Positions 28,090 through 38,490 of a DNA stretch of 64,000 bases are shown here, one piece after another (positions within the stretch are counted from its first letter, which is position 1; every line of letters begins with the position of its first letter). The position numbers were made by a program, and so were the translations under genes. The notes beneath the pieces are model-generated. The model ran no database searches. It saw only the letters and a program-made list of their open reading frames with translations, and had not been told where the DNA came from. This stretch comes from Streptomyces albireticuli. Its GTDB lineage: Bacteria; Actinomycetota; Actinomycetes; Streptomycetales; Streptomycetaceae. The DNA is taken from positions 426,439 to 490,438 of the forward strand of contig NZ_JAJQQS010000005.1 of the NCBI RefSeq assembly GCF_021228125.1, read 5' to 3'.

Positions 28090-29084
28090 TTCCCCCTCCT
28101 CGCGCCCGCACCGGCGCCCACGCTCACACCGGAGCCGGTCTCCGCGCCCGGCTCGCCCCCGCCGGCTATGGCCAGGAACGCCTCCTCCAGCGAGGCGGTC
28201 CGGGCGTCCAGCCCCTCCAGCTCTATGTCCTTCTCCCGCGCCCAGATCAGCAGCCCGGTGAGGGTCCGCTGGAGCGTGCGCGTCCGGAGCTCTATCCGCC
28301 CGTCGGACTCCTCATGGCCCTCCACCCCCAGCTCGGCCAGTGGCGGCAGATCTCCCACGAACCAGCCGACGGGCATCGCGAACCGGATCCGGGCCGGATA
28401 GGCCCCGATCACCTCGCCCGGCGCCCCGGAGGCCACGATCTCGCCCCGCCGCATGATCGCCAGGCGGTCGGCGAGGGCCTCGGCCTCTTCCAGATAGTGG
28501 GTGGTGAGGAGCACCGTGGTGCCCTCCTCGCGCAGGCGGCGCACCAACTCCCAGGTGCTGTGCCGCGCCTCGGGGTCGAGGCCCGTCGTCGGCTCGTCGA
28601 GGAAGAGGACCTCGGGGCGGCCGAGCAGCGCCAGCGCCAGGTCGAGCCGCCGGCGCTCGCCACCGGAGAGCTGCTTGATCCGCACCGACCCGCGGTCCGT
28701 GAGCCCCACCATCCCGAGGGCTTCCTCGGTGGGCCGGGCCCCCGTGGTGCAGCCGGCCCACATGCGGACGGTCTCCACGACCGTCAGATCCGAGGGGAAG
28801 CCGCCCTCCTGGAGCATCACCCCGATCCGCGGCCGCACGGCGGCGCGCTCCGCGTAAGGATCGTGGCCCAGGATCCGGGCCTCGCCCCCGCTCGGCCGCT
28901 CCAGCCCCTCCAGCAGCTCGACCGTGGAGGTCTTGCCCGCGCCGTTCGTCCCCAGCAGCGCGAAGACCTCGCCGCGCCCCACGGTGAAGGACACGCCCCG
29001 CACCGCCTCGAACCCCCCGTCGCCTTCCGGGCCGTAGCGTCGCCGCAGCCCGGACACGGCGATCACACTGTCTCCGATGTCCAT
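28086..29084 (-). CDS. ABC transporter ATPase
   Basis: 332 residues, drug-export (DrrA/CcmA-like) subfamily. Walker A LLGTNGAGKTS, signature LSGGERRRLDLALAL, Walker B EVLFLDEPTTGLD and the switch His in LLTTHYLEEAE. The C-terminal ~100 residues form the regulatory extension usual in this family. It is the first gene of the ATPase-permease-kinase-regulator run. Confidence 0.94.
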   Translation of the reverse strand: MDIGDSVIAVSGLRRRYGPEGDGGFEAVRGVSFTVGRGEVFALLGTNGAGKTSTVELLEGLERPSGGEARILGHDPYAERAAVRPRIGVMLQEGGFPSDLTVVETVRMWAGCTTGARPTEEALGMVGLTDRGSVRIKQLSGGERRRLDLALALLGRPEVLFLDEPTTGLDPEARHSTWELVRRLREEGTTVLLTTHYLEEAEALADRLAIMRRGEIVASGAPGEVIGAYPARIRFAMPVGWFVGDLPPLAELGVEGHEESDGRIELRTRTLQRTLTGLLIWAREKDIELEGLDARTASLEEAFLAIAGGGEPGAETGSGVSVGAGAGARRGK

Positions 29085-29172
29085 GGCTCAAGGCTCCCGC
29101 CCGCGCCGCCCCGAAGGCAGTGCGGGCTGTCATGACCTCGGATGACGAATGTCATCAGGCCCCGGACGCGTC

Positions 29173-29317
29173 CGGGCATTCGCGACCCGAGGCACGGTGA
29201 CGCGAGGCACGGTGACGCGAGGCATCCCGACCCGGGGCATCGCGACCCGAGGCACGGTGACGCCAAGCATCGCGGCCTGGGGACATCCCGAGCATCGCGG
29301 CCCGAGGCATCCCGATC
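29173..29317. repeat. 15-bp minisatellite, about 9.7 units
   Basis: Back-to-back 15-bp units of the type CGAGGCACGGTGACG (29188-29202, 29203-29217 and 29248-29262 are identical), with variants such as CGAGGCATCCCGACC. One unit is truncated. The array ends where the 123-bp tRNA-Gly duplicate begins. No convincing gene is encoded here; a repeated pentapeptide in one frame is just the product of the 15-bp period. Confidence 0.75.
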
Positions 29318-29326
29318 CGGAAACGC

Positions 29327-29359
29327 CGAAGGCCCCGATCATGATGATCGGGGCCTTCG
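29327..29359 (-). terminator. tRNA-Gly operon terminator, copy 2
   Basis: Identical to 24967-24999. It closes the four-gene tRNA-Gly operon. Confidence 0.85.
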
Positions 29360-29366
29360 TTCTCTG

Positions 29367-29439
<73 letters not shown>

Positions 29440-29517
29440 GTGCTTCCGACCGGCTTTCACCGGGCGGCGCGTGCATCACTCTACCTGATCCACTGACGTG
29501 GTCGGTAACGCGATGAG

Positions 29518-29589
29518 AGCGGGTGACAGGGATCGCACACTGCGCCTCCCCCTTGGAAAGGGGGCGCTCTACTACTGAGCTACACCCGC
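29518..29589 (-). tRNA. Non-canonical tRNA-Gly (UCC), copy A
   Basis: 72 nt. Acceptor GCGGGTG/CACCCGC, discriminator U, D-arm GCTC/GAGC, anticodon stem CCCCC/GGGGG, loop TTTCCAA giving anticodon UCC. Glycyl-tRNA synthetase identity bases (G1-C72, C2-G71, C35, C36, U73) are present. The T-arm is abnormal: in the normal register CAGTG faces CCTGT with almost no pairs, the T-loop is TGCGATC (U55 replaced by G), and D-loop AGTAGTA has A in place of G18. A one-base shift gives four of five T-stem pairs, but with a 6-nt loop and an unpaired base. Probably not a standard elongator. Confidence 0.8.
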
Positions 29590-29604
29590 ATGGATCGCCG
29601 GGCC

Positions 29605-29624
29605 CGGTCCACGGCCGTGGACCG
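29605..29624. repeat. 20-bp perfect palindrome between tRNAs
   Basis: CGGTCCACGG followed directly by its complement. It is the strongest of three related spacer hairpins in the tRNA-Gly(UCC) repeat units. Confidence 0.6.
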
Positions 29625-29636
29625 GTAAGCGATCAG

Positions 29637-29708
29637 AGCGGGTGACAGGGATCGCACACTGCGCCTCCCTCTTGGAAAGAGGGCGCTCTACTACTGAGCT
29701 ACACCCGC
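29637..29708 (-). tRNA. Non-canonical tRNA-Gly (UCC), copy B
   Basis: Same as copy A except in the anticodon stem, which is CCCTC/GAGGG: a C-G pair has become U-A by two matching changes. That compensatory change argues that the RNA structure is under selection and the gene is not a decayed copy. It carries the same D-loop and T-arm oddities. Confidence 0.8.
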
Positions 29709-29754
29709 ATGATCCGTCCCGTCGGGCCACAGACGTGGTCCGGAGGACGTTCAG

Positions 29755-29826
29755 AGCGGGTGACAGGAATCGCACACTGCGCCTCCCCCTTGGAAAGGGG
29801 GCGCTCTACTACTGAGCTACACCCGC
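29755..29826 (-). tRNA. Non-canonical tRNA-Gly (UCC), copy C
   Basis: First gene of the operon. Anticodon stem as in copy A; T-loop/stem junction TGCGATT instead of TGCGATC. The unit repeats every 118-119 bp. In each unit a hairpin with CCAC/GTGG arms lies 12-14 nt beyond the tRNA 3' end (29724-29741, 29605-29624, 29487-29503), probably for RNA processing. Confidence 0.8.
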
Positions 29827-29878
29827 GCTACCTGGGGGTTCTTCCGGTTTCCCGGCCTCGCCCCTCGGCGTGATCCAG

Positions 29879-29909
29879 ACTCTAGCTGATCATCCGGGGT
29901 GCTTGGCAA
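29879..29909 (-). promoter_or_regulatory. Candidate promoter of the tRNA-Gly operon
   Basis: Read on the minus strand: TTGCCA (29909-29904), 19-bp spacer, TAGAGT (29884-29879), then ~50 nt to the first tRNA. Spacer length is at the long end for a housekeeping promoter. Confidence 0.4.
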
Positions 29910-29915
29910 GTCGGC

Positions 29916-30233
29916 TCAGTCCGCGGCGTTGAAGGCCTCGTAGACCCGCTTGGGGATGCGGCCCCGCGGCGGCACGTCCATGCCGTGGGAGCGGGCCCAG
30001 GCGCGGACCGCCGAGGGGTCGGGCGCCACGGAGGTGCGGCGGTAGACCTTCCCGGAGCGGGACTGCTTGCGGCCGGCCTCCAGGTACGGCTCGAGGGCGA
30101 CCCGCAGTTTCTTCGCATTGGCAGTGTTGAGGTCGATCTCGTACGACTTGCCGTCGAGGCCGAAGGAAACCGTCTCCGCGGCTTCCCCGCCGTCGATGTC
30201 GTCGGAGAGTGTGACCACTACGCGCTGTGCCAC
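29916..30233 (-). CDS. lsrL: Lsr2-like nucleoid-associated protein
   Basis: 105 residues. The N-terminal dimerisation domain (VVVTLSDDIDGGEAAETVSFGLDGKSYEIDL) and C-terminal AT-hook-like domain (SAVRAWARSHGMDVPPRGRIPKRVYEAF, with the RGR minor-groove motif) are complete. Lsr2 proteins silence AT-rich and acquired genes. Streptomyces has two; the copy next to purS is the one called LsrL, which is the basis of the name. It starts at GTG 30233 with GAAAGGA. It is divergent from purS. Confidence 0.9.
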   Translation of the reverse strand: MAQRVVVTLSDDIDGGEAAETVSFGLDGKSYEIDLNTANAKKLRVALEPYLEAGRKQSRSGKVYRRTSVAPDPSAVRAWARSHGMDVPPRGRIPKRVYEAFNAAD

Positions 30234-30538
30234 GAATATCGGTCCTTTCGGGGGCGCATCGCCGAGGTGAACTGCGGTGATGCCCTGGTTCCGGTTGTTC
30301 CGGTGCAATGGTTATTCATTTGTACAACAAAGGGCAATGCGAAGTGAAGCCCAGTTAATTCTGTCCGCGTGGTGCTTGGCAATCGGGACCGTACGTTTTT
30401 CCCGGGATTTTCCCTCCGTTCTTCGGCGTCGATGCGTAAACGTGACAGGAGGCCCACCATATCTATGCGCGTAGATTTTTTGGGACTGTACTCTGGCGCT
30501 ACCGCTTCAGCTCACGCACCACACCACCGGGAGTGCCA
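30234..30538. other. Divergent intergenic region lsrL / purS
   Basis: 305 bp without a gene. The part nearest lsrL (about 30300-30365) is AT-rich for this genome and is a plausible site for LsrL self-binding. No clear hairpin or repeat was found. Confidence 0.4.
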
Positions 30539-30793
30539 GTGGCACGCGTCGTAGTCGACGTCATGCTCAAGCCGGAGATCCTCGACCCGCAGGGCCAGGC
30601 GGTGCAGCGCGCACTGCCACGCCTGGGTTTCGAGGGGATCGCCGACGTCCGTCAGGGCAAGCGCTTTGAACTCGAGGTGGAGGGCCCGGTCGACGAGGCC
30701 GCCCTCGCCCGCATCCACGAGATGGCGGAAACGTTTCTCGCCAACACCGTGATCGAGGACTTCACCGTGAAGGTCGACGGAGAAGCCCAGTGA
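30539..30793 (+). CDS. purS: FGAM synthase, PurS subunit
   Basis: 84-residue small subunit that bridges PurQ and PurL in the three-part formylglycinamidine ribonucleotide synthase, helping channel ammonia. Typical sequence: [19 protein letters not shown]...[10 protein letters not shown]...[16 protein letters not shown] 30539 has GGGAG five bases upstream; GTG 30533 lies inside that ribosome site. Its stop overlaps the purQ start. Confidence 0.96.
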   Translation: MARVVVDVMLKPEILDPQGQAVQRALPRLGFEGIADVRQGKRFELEVEGPVDEAALARIHEMAETFLANTVIEDFTVKVDGEAQ

Positions 30794-31466
30794 CAGCTCG
30801 CGTAGGAGTCATCACCTTCCCCGGCACGCTGGACGACCGCGACACCCAGCGCGCCGTCCGTGTCGCCGGGCTCGAACCCGTCCCGCTGTGGCACCGCGAC
30901 AAGGACCTCAAGCAGGTCGACGCCGTGGTCCTGCCCGGCGGCTTCTCCTACGGCGACTATCTGCGGGCCGGTGCCATCTCCCGCTTCTCGCCGGTGATGG
31001 AGACCGTCATCGAGCAGGCCAAGGGCGGCATGCCGGTCCTCGGCATCTGCAACGGCTTCCAGGTGCTCACCGAGTCCCACCTGCTGCCCGGCGCGATGCT
31101 GCGCAACAACCACCTGCACTTCATCTGCCGCGAGCAGAAGCTGCGCGTGGAGAACGCCGGCACCGCCTGGACCTCCGACTACGAGGCGGGCCAGGAGATC
31201 TCCATCCCGCTGAAGAACATCGACGGCCGCTACGTGGCCGACGAGCGCACCCTGGACGAGCTCGAGGCCGAGGGCCGCGTCGCCTTCCGGTACCTCGACG
31301 GCAATCCGAACGGCTCGCTCCGTGACATCGCCGGCATCACCAACGCCGCCGGCAACGTCGTCGGCCTGATGCCGCACCCCGAGCACGCCGTCGAGCCCCT
31401 CGTCGGCACCGGCCGCACGGACGGGCTCGGTTTCTTCACCTCGCTCCTGAAGAAGCTGGTCAACGC

Positions 31467-31470
<4 letters not shown>
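30790..31470 (+). CDS. purQ: FGAM synthase, PurQ glutaminase subunit
   Basis: 226-residue class I glutamine amidotransferase releasing ammonia from glutamine for PurL. Nucleophile C87 in [10 protein letters not shown], and His/Glu of the triad in [11 protein letters not shown]. Four-base overlaps with purS (GTGA) and purL (ATGA) give tight translational coupling. Confidence 0.98.
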
Positions 31471-33716
<2,246 letters not shown>

Positions 33717-33738
33717 GCCGACCGGATTCCCCGCGTCC

Positions 33739-33781
33739 GCCGGAGGCGGTCCACCCCCAGCAGGGGTGGGCCGCCTCCGGC
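33739..33781 (+). terminator. purSQL operon terminator
   Basis: A near-perfect stem of about 19 bp from 33739 to 33781 with a short loop, 23 bp after the purL stop. Confidence 0.9.
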
Positions 33782-33972
33782 TTTCCCCGCTTCCCCGTCC
33801 GGCCGCGAGTGATTGTCGACATACCGGGCCTCGTACGTCCTCGTGTGTCCTCGTACGGCCGTACGCGCGGTGGTCCGCGTCGCGGTTCTCCCGTGGCCCC
33901 GGAGTCCCTTGTGACGGAGAGCACTTCGTGGCGTACGGGTCGCCGCCCGCCGCGGCGGAATAGGGTCGGGCC

Positions 33973-34773
33973 ATGTCTGCCGCACCGCGCACACCACGCG
34001 CCCGCCGCTACGACTCCGCCAAGACCCGTGCCGCCGTCCGCGCGCAGTTCCAGCACGTGCGCGAGGTGACGGCCGGCCTGTCCGCCGAGCAGCTGGCGCT
34101 GCCCACCCGGCTCGGCGACTGGACCGTCCGCGAGCTCGTCTCCCACATCGCCATCATCCTCGACCACGTGAGCGACACCCTGGAGAAGCCGGCGCCGCCG
34201 AAGCTGGAAGTCCCGGTCCAGGAATGGCCGTTCGCGACCCGGGCCATCGCCGGGAGGGTCGACGAGCTCGCCCATGAGATGGCGGACCGCGGCGCCGCCC
34301 CGACGGAGATCTTCGACCGGGTCGCCGAGCGGTTCGACCGGATCGTCGTGCCCGCCCCGGACGACCGGCTGCTCGCCTCCCGGGTCGGCGCGATGCGCCT
34401 GGACGACTTCCTGGTCACCCGGTGCGTCGAGCTCGTCGTGCACTCCGACGACCTGGCCGCCGCGCTGGGCGTCCACGTCCCCTTCGACCGGCAGGCCCTC
34501 GCCAACTGCACCCGCATGCTGGCCGACGCCCTCGCCCTCAAGGCGCCCGGCGGTTCGGTCGAGGTGCGCGTCCCGCCGTTCGCGGTCGTCCAGTGCGTCG
34601 AAGGCCCCAAACACACCCGGGGCACCCCGCCCAACGTGGTCGAGACCGACCCCGTCACCTGGCTCCGCCTGGCCACCGGCCGTACGGGCTGGGCCGCCGC
34701 GCTCGACGAGGCGGCCGTCTCCGCGAGCGGGGAGCGCGCGGACCTCTCCGCGCACCTTCCCGTCATGGGCTGA
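33973..34773 (+). CDS. Maleylpyruvate-isomerase-fold / sterol-carrier-family protein
   Basis: 266 residues. The N-terminal half is a DinB-like four-helix domain of the mycothiol-dependent maleylpyruvate isomerase type: LGDWTVRELVSHIAIIL and RCVELVVHSDDLAAAL hold the His and Glu/His expected for the metal site. The C-terminal ~100 residues resemble the bacterial sterol-carrier-like domain (VEVRVPPFAVVQCVEGP...VETDPVTWLRLATGR). This fits a mycothiol-linked enzyme of unknown substrate. The 256-bp gap before it begins with the purL terminator. Confidence 0.78.
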   Translation: MSAAPRTPRARRYDSAKTRAAVRAQFQHVREVTAGLSAEQLALPTRLGDWTVRELVSHIAIILDHVSDTLEKPAPPKLEVPVQEWPFATRAIAGRVDELAHEMADRGAAPTEIFDRVAERFDRIVVPAPDDRLLASRVGAMRLDDFLVTRCVELVVHSDDLAAALGVHVPFDRQALANCTRMLADALALKAPGGSVEVRVPPFAVVQCVEGPKHTRGTPPNVVETDPVTWLRLATGRTGWAAALDEAAVSASGERADLSAHLPVMG

Positions 34774-34815
34774 CCGGCCGGCGAGCCCGCCGCCGGGGCC
34801 TCCCGGGACCGTCCT

Positions 34816-34838
34816 CGGGCGCCCCTCGGGGGCGCCCG
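34816..34838 (+). terminator. Terminator in gap before purF
   Basis: CGGGCGCCCC (34816-34825) with a perfect complement (34829-34838) and a 3-nt loop. The remaining ~300 bp to purF hold an A/G-rich stretch (34850-34935) without a credible gene. Confidence 0.75.
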
Positions 34839-35112
34839 GCGGCGGAAATGAAGGGGAAATCAGGAAAACGCCCCGGGGGGAGCGGAGCGGGAATCTGCGG
34901 AGAAATGCGGAAATGGGAGGAGGGCTCCCTCGGGACTCCCCGGGAAAGGCCCGCCGGACGTGGCGCCGTAGGCTCTCGGGATTGCGGCCGGAGTCGTCCC
35001 GGAGGCCCTGTGCGAAGAACCGCGGAGGGCGTTCGGGCAGCGATCCTGAAGGTGATTGCCTGTACCCGTCAAGTGGCTGTCCGTGGTGTGAGCCATTCTT
35101 AGTCGTCCCCGG

Positions 35113-35142
35113 TTCGGATGAACGTCGGACCTGCAATAGACT
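35113..35142 (+). promoter_or_regulatory. purF promoter, apparently leaderless
   Basis: TTCGGA (35113-35118), 18-bp spacer, TAGACT (35137-35142), and the GTG start codon only seven bases later. No ribosome site precedes the start. Confidence 0.55.
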
Positions 35143-35149
35143 CATACAC

Positions 35150-36667
35150 GTGCCTCGTGGTGACGGACGACTCAACCACGACCTGCTCCCCGGTGAGAAG
35201 GGCCCCCAGGACGCTTGCGGCGTCTTCGGTGTCTGGGCTCCGGGTGAAGAGGTCGCCAAACTCACCTATTTCGGGCTGTATGCGCTGCAGCACCGTGGAC
35301 AGGAGTCCGCGGGCATCGCGGTGAGCAACGGCTCCCAGATCCTCGTCTTCAAGGACATGGGACTGGTCTCCCAGGTCTTCGACGAAACCTCCCTGGGTTC
35401 CCTCCAGGGACATATCGCGGTCGGACACGCCCGCTACTCCACCACCGGAGCCTCGGTGTGGGAGAACGCCCAGCCGACCTTCAGGGCGACGGCCAACGGC
35501 TCGATCGCGCTCGGTCACAACGGCAACCTGGTCAATACGGCCCAGCTCGCCGAGATGGTCGCGGCGCTCCCCAGGGAGAACGGCCGTGCCACCCAGGTCG
35601 CGGCGACCAATGACACCGACCTGGTCACGGCCCTGCTCGCGGGCCAGACCGACGAGGACGGCAAGCCGCTGACGATCGAGGAAGCGGCCACCAAGGTCCT
35701 CCCGGACGTCCAGGGCGCCTTCTCCCTCGTCTTCATGGACGAACACACCTTGTACGCCGCCCGCGACCCGCAGGGCATCCGCCCGCTGGTCCTGGGGCGT
35801 CTGGAGCGCGGCTGGGTGGTGGCCTCCGAGACCGCCGCCCTGGACATCTGCGGCGCCTCCTTCGTCCGTGAGGTCGAGCCCGGCGAGCTCGTCGCCATCG
35901 ACGAGAACGGCCTGCGGACCTCCCGTTTCGCCGAGGCCCGGCCCAAGGGCTGTGTCTTCGAGTACGTCTACCTCGCGCGCCCCGACACCGACATCGCGGG
36001 CCGCAACGTCTACCTCTCCCGGGTGGAGATGGGCCGCCGGCTCGCCGCCGAGGCCCCGGTCGAAGCCGACCTGGTGATACCGACCCCGGAGTCCGGCACC
36101 CCCGCCGCCGTGGGTTACGCGGAGGCCAGCGGCATCCCGTACGGCACCGGCCTGGTCAAGAACTCCTACGTCGGCCGTACCTTCATCCAGCCGAGCCAGA
36201 CCATCCGCCAGCTGGGCATCCGCCTCAAGCTCAACCCGCTGCGGGACGTCATCCAGGGCAAGCGCCTGGTCGTCGTCGACGATTCCATCGTCCGCGGCAA
36301 CACCCAGCGGGCGCTGGTGCGGATGCTGCGCGAGGCCGGCGCGGCCGAGGTGCACGTCCGGATCTCGTCCCCGCCGGTGAAGTGGCCGTGCTTCTTCGGC
36401 ATCGACTTCGCCACCCGGGCGGAGCTGATCGCCAACGGCATGTCGGTCGAGGAGATCGGCAAGTCGCTGGGCGCGGACTCCCTGGCGTACATCTCCCTCG
36501 ACGGGATGATCGAGGCGACCACCATCGCCAAGCCGAACCTGTGCCGCGCGTGCTTCGACGGTGAGTACCCCATGCCGCTCCCCGACCCCGAGCTCCTCGG
36601 CAAGCAGCTTCTGGAGACCGAGCTGGCCGGTGGCACGGACGCCGCCGACGCCCTCCGTCGCCCGTAA
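35150..36667 (+). CDS. purF: Amidophosphoribosyltransferase
   Basis: First committed enzyme of de novo purine synthesis: PRPP plus glutamine to phosphoribosylamine. 505 residues. A 22-residue propeptide precedes the nucleophile C23 (DACGVFG). The glutaminase half has GHARYSTTG and the synthase half has the PRPP loop VVVDDSIVRGNT; four cysteines (CVFEYVYL, PCFFGID, NLCRACFDG) fit an iron-sulfur-type enzyme. GTG 35150 is the best start. purM follows 40 bp downstream. Confidence 0.98.
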   Translation: MPRGDGRLNHDLLPGEKGPQDACGVFGVWAPGEEVAKLTYFGLYALQHRGQESAGIAVSNGSQILVFKDMGLVSQVFDETSLGSLQGHIAVGHARYSTTGASVWENAQPTFRATANGSIALGHNGNLVNTAQLAEMVAALPRENGRATQVAATNDTDLVTALLAGQTDEDGKPLTIEEAATKVLPDVQGAFSLVFMDEHTLYAARDPQGIRPLVLGRLERGWVVASETAALDICGASFVREVEPGELVAIDENGLRTSRFAEARPKGCVFEYVYLARPDTDIAGRNVYLSRVEMGRRLAAEAPVEADLVIPTPESGTPAAVGYAEASGIPYGTGLVKNSYVGRTFIQPSQTIRQLGIRLKLNPLRDVIQGKRLVVVDDSIVRGNTQRALVRMLREAGAAEVHVRISSPPVKWPCFFGIDFATRAELIANGMSVEEIGKSLGADSLAYISLDGMIEATTIAKPNLCRACFDGEYPMPLPDPELLGKQLLETELAGGTDAADALRRP

Positions 36668-36707
36668 CGCCCCCGTAGTACCGAACGACACGAAAGATCT
36701 CAAACTG

Positions 36708-37778
36708 ATGTCTGAGACCACTGGTGCCAGCTACGCAAGCGCGGGCGTCGACATCGAGGCGGGCGACCGCGCCGTGGACCTGATGAAGGAGTGGGTGAAG
36801 AAGGCCACCCGCCCCGAGGTCGTCGGCGGGCTCGGCGGCTTCGCCGGGCTCTTCGACGCGAGCGCCCTCAAGCGCTACGAGCGTCCGCTGCTGGCCTCCG
36901 CCACGGACGGCGTCGGCACGAAGGTGGACATCGCCCGCCGCATGGGTGTCTACGACACCATCGGCCACGACCTCGTCGGCATGGTCGTCGACGACCTGGT
37001 CGTCTGCGGTGCCGAGCCGCTCTTCATGACCGACTACATCTGTGTCGGCAAGGTCTACCCGGAGCGGGTCGCCGCGATCGTCAAGGGCATCGCCGAGGGC
37101 TGTGTCCTCGCGGGCTGCGCGCTGGTCGGCGGCGAGACCGCCGAGCACCCCGGGCTGCTCGCCGCGGACGACTTCGACGTGGCCGGCGCCGGTACGGGCG
37201 TCGTGGAGGCCGACCGGGTGCTGGGCGCGGAGCGCATCCGCGAGGGCGACGCCGTCATCGCGATGGCCTCGTCCGGACTTCACTCGAACGGGTACTCGCT
37301 GGTCCGCCATGTGCTCTTCGACCGGGCCGGCTGGGAGCTGGACCGTGAGGTCCCGGAGTTCGGCCGGACCCTCGGCGAGGAGCTGCTGGAGCCCACCAAG
37401 ATCTACTCGCTGGACTGTCTGGCGCTCACCCGGACGGCCGATGTGCACGCCTTCTCGCACATCACCGGCGGTGGACTGGCCAACAACCTGGCCCGGGTGA
37501 TGCCGGAGGGTCTGCACGCGACGGTCGACCGCTCGACGTGGACGCCGGGCCCGGTCTTCGACCTGGTCGGCCGGCTGGGCGGGGTCGCGCGCCCGGAGCT
37601 GGAGAAGACGCTCAACATGGGCGTCGGCATGATCGCGGTCGTACCGCAGGAGTCCGTGGACGTGGCGCTGGCGACCTTCGCGGACCGGGGCGTGGAGTCC
37701 TGGGTCGCGGGCGAGATCACCGAGCGCGGCGACCGCGCCGAGGCCGTGACGCTGACCGGTGACCACCACGCCGGCTGA
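36708..37778 (+). CDS. purM: AIR synthetase (FGAM cyclo-ligase)
   Basis: 356 residues. ATP-dependent ring closure of FGAM to aminoimidazole ribotide. Motifs SATDGVGTKVDIA, GAEPLFMTDYICVGK, LVGGETAEHPG, SSGLHSNGYSLVR and HITGGGLANNLARV. It starts at ATG 36708 and is co-directional with purF, probably one operon. Confidence 0.98.
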   Translation: MSETTGASYASAGVDIEAGDRAVDLMKEWVKKATRPEVVGGLGGFAGLFDASALKRYERPLLASATDGVGTKVDIARRMGVYDTIGHDLVGMVVDDLVVCGAEPLFMTDYICVGKVYPERVAAIVKGIAEGCVLAGCALVGGETAEHPGLLAADDFDVAGAGTGVVEADRVLGAERIREGDAVIAMASSGLHSNGYSLVRHVLFDRAGWELDREVPEFGRTLGEELLEPTKIYSLDCLALTRTADVHAFSHITGGGLANNLARVMPEGLHATVDRSTWTPGPVFDLVGRLGGVARPELEKTLNMGVGMIAVVPQESVDVALATFADRGVESWVAGEITERGDRAEAVTLTGDHHAG

Positions 37779-37799
37779 TCGCCTCCGGGCAGCACAGAA

Positions 37800-37828
37800 C
37801 CCGGTCCGAGGTGAAGCCTCGGACCGGG
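37800..37828. terminator. purM terminator
   Basis: A perfect 12-bp stem (37800-37811 with 37817-37828) and a 5-nt loop between convergent purM and the DUF3073 gene. Confidence 0.9.
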
Positions 37829-37846
37829 CCGGTGAGAGTTACAGCG

Positions 37847-38104
37847 TCAAGCGCGGCGACGATATGTCGAGGAGTGGTCGGGCGCTTGCTCGTCCTCGTC
37901 CTCATCGTTGTAACGATCCGCGTACTGAGCGTACGGATCGTCCTCCAGCTCATCGTCCTTTTCGAGCGGCTCGCTGTTCGGCGGCTGCTTCGTCGGCGAT
38001 GCGCCCAGCTCATTGGCCAGACGTGAGAGGTCGGTCCCGCCGCTGTTGTACTTCAGCTGGCGGGCGACCTTTGTCTGCTTGGCCTTGGCCCGGCCGCGCC
38101 CCAT
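37847..38104 (-). CDS. DUF3073 small protein
   Basis: 85 residues. A basic N-terminus (MGRGRAKAKQTKVARQLKYNS) is followed by an acidic tail. This matches the actinobacterial DUF3073 family normally found next to purM; its function is unknown. ATG 38104 has GAGGGGG upstream. Confidence 0.9.
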   Translation of the reverse strand: MGRGRAKAKQTKVARQLKYNSGGTDLSRLANELGASPTKQPPNSEPLEKDDELEDDPYAQYADRYNDEDEDEQAPDHSSTYRRRA

Positions 38105-38437
38105 GGCTCGACCCCCTCAGTGACGGGGCTCGACGGCCCCAGAGTCTTGACACGCGTTCACGTTCATGAGTCAGAGCGGACCCTCGGGGAGGATCCGGCC
38201 TGTAGGGCTTCAACGGTACCTGCTTCCGCGGCCATACGGTACGTCGCCCGCATGACGTGCCACGCAGCACAACCCGAGGGGAGCCCCGTCCCCGCTGGTC
38301 AGCAGCGATTTTAACGTGTCTCGAGCGCCGACCCGCCGATGAGGTGGTGAGGGATCTCTCGCACTTCCGCCATGGCGGCCCGTCTGTAGGGAACGCTGTG
38401 CGGGTACCGAGCGTGCGACCGGGCCACCCTTTGTGAA
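38105..38437. other. Gene-free region between DUF3073 and vdh
   Basis: 333 bp before the vdh terminator. It must hold the DUF3073 promoter on the minus strand. A TTGACA at 38146-38151 points the other way and has no good -10. Nothing else recognised. Confidence 0.4.
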
Positions 38438-38471
38438 CGGGCGCCGGCCGGTCTCGGATGACCGGCGCCCG
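38438..38471 (-). terminator. vdh terminator
   Basis: CGGGCGCCGG (38438-38447) with a perfect complement (38462-38471), 14-nt loop, 19 bp from the vdh stop codon. Confidence 0.8.
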
Positions 38472-38490
38472 ACAGAGGGAGCGGAACGGT

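Noticed and set aside
29173..29317. Repeat array as a CRISPR
   Set aside because: Units are contiguous 15-mers without spacers and no cas gene is nearby.
29518..29826. The three odd tRNA-Gly genes as dead pseudogenes
   Set aside because: Three near-identical copies, intact acceptor and anticodon arms, and a compensatory base-pair change argue for function.
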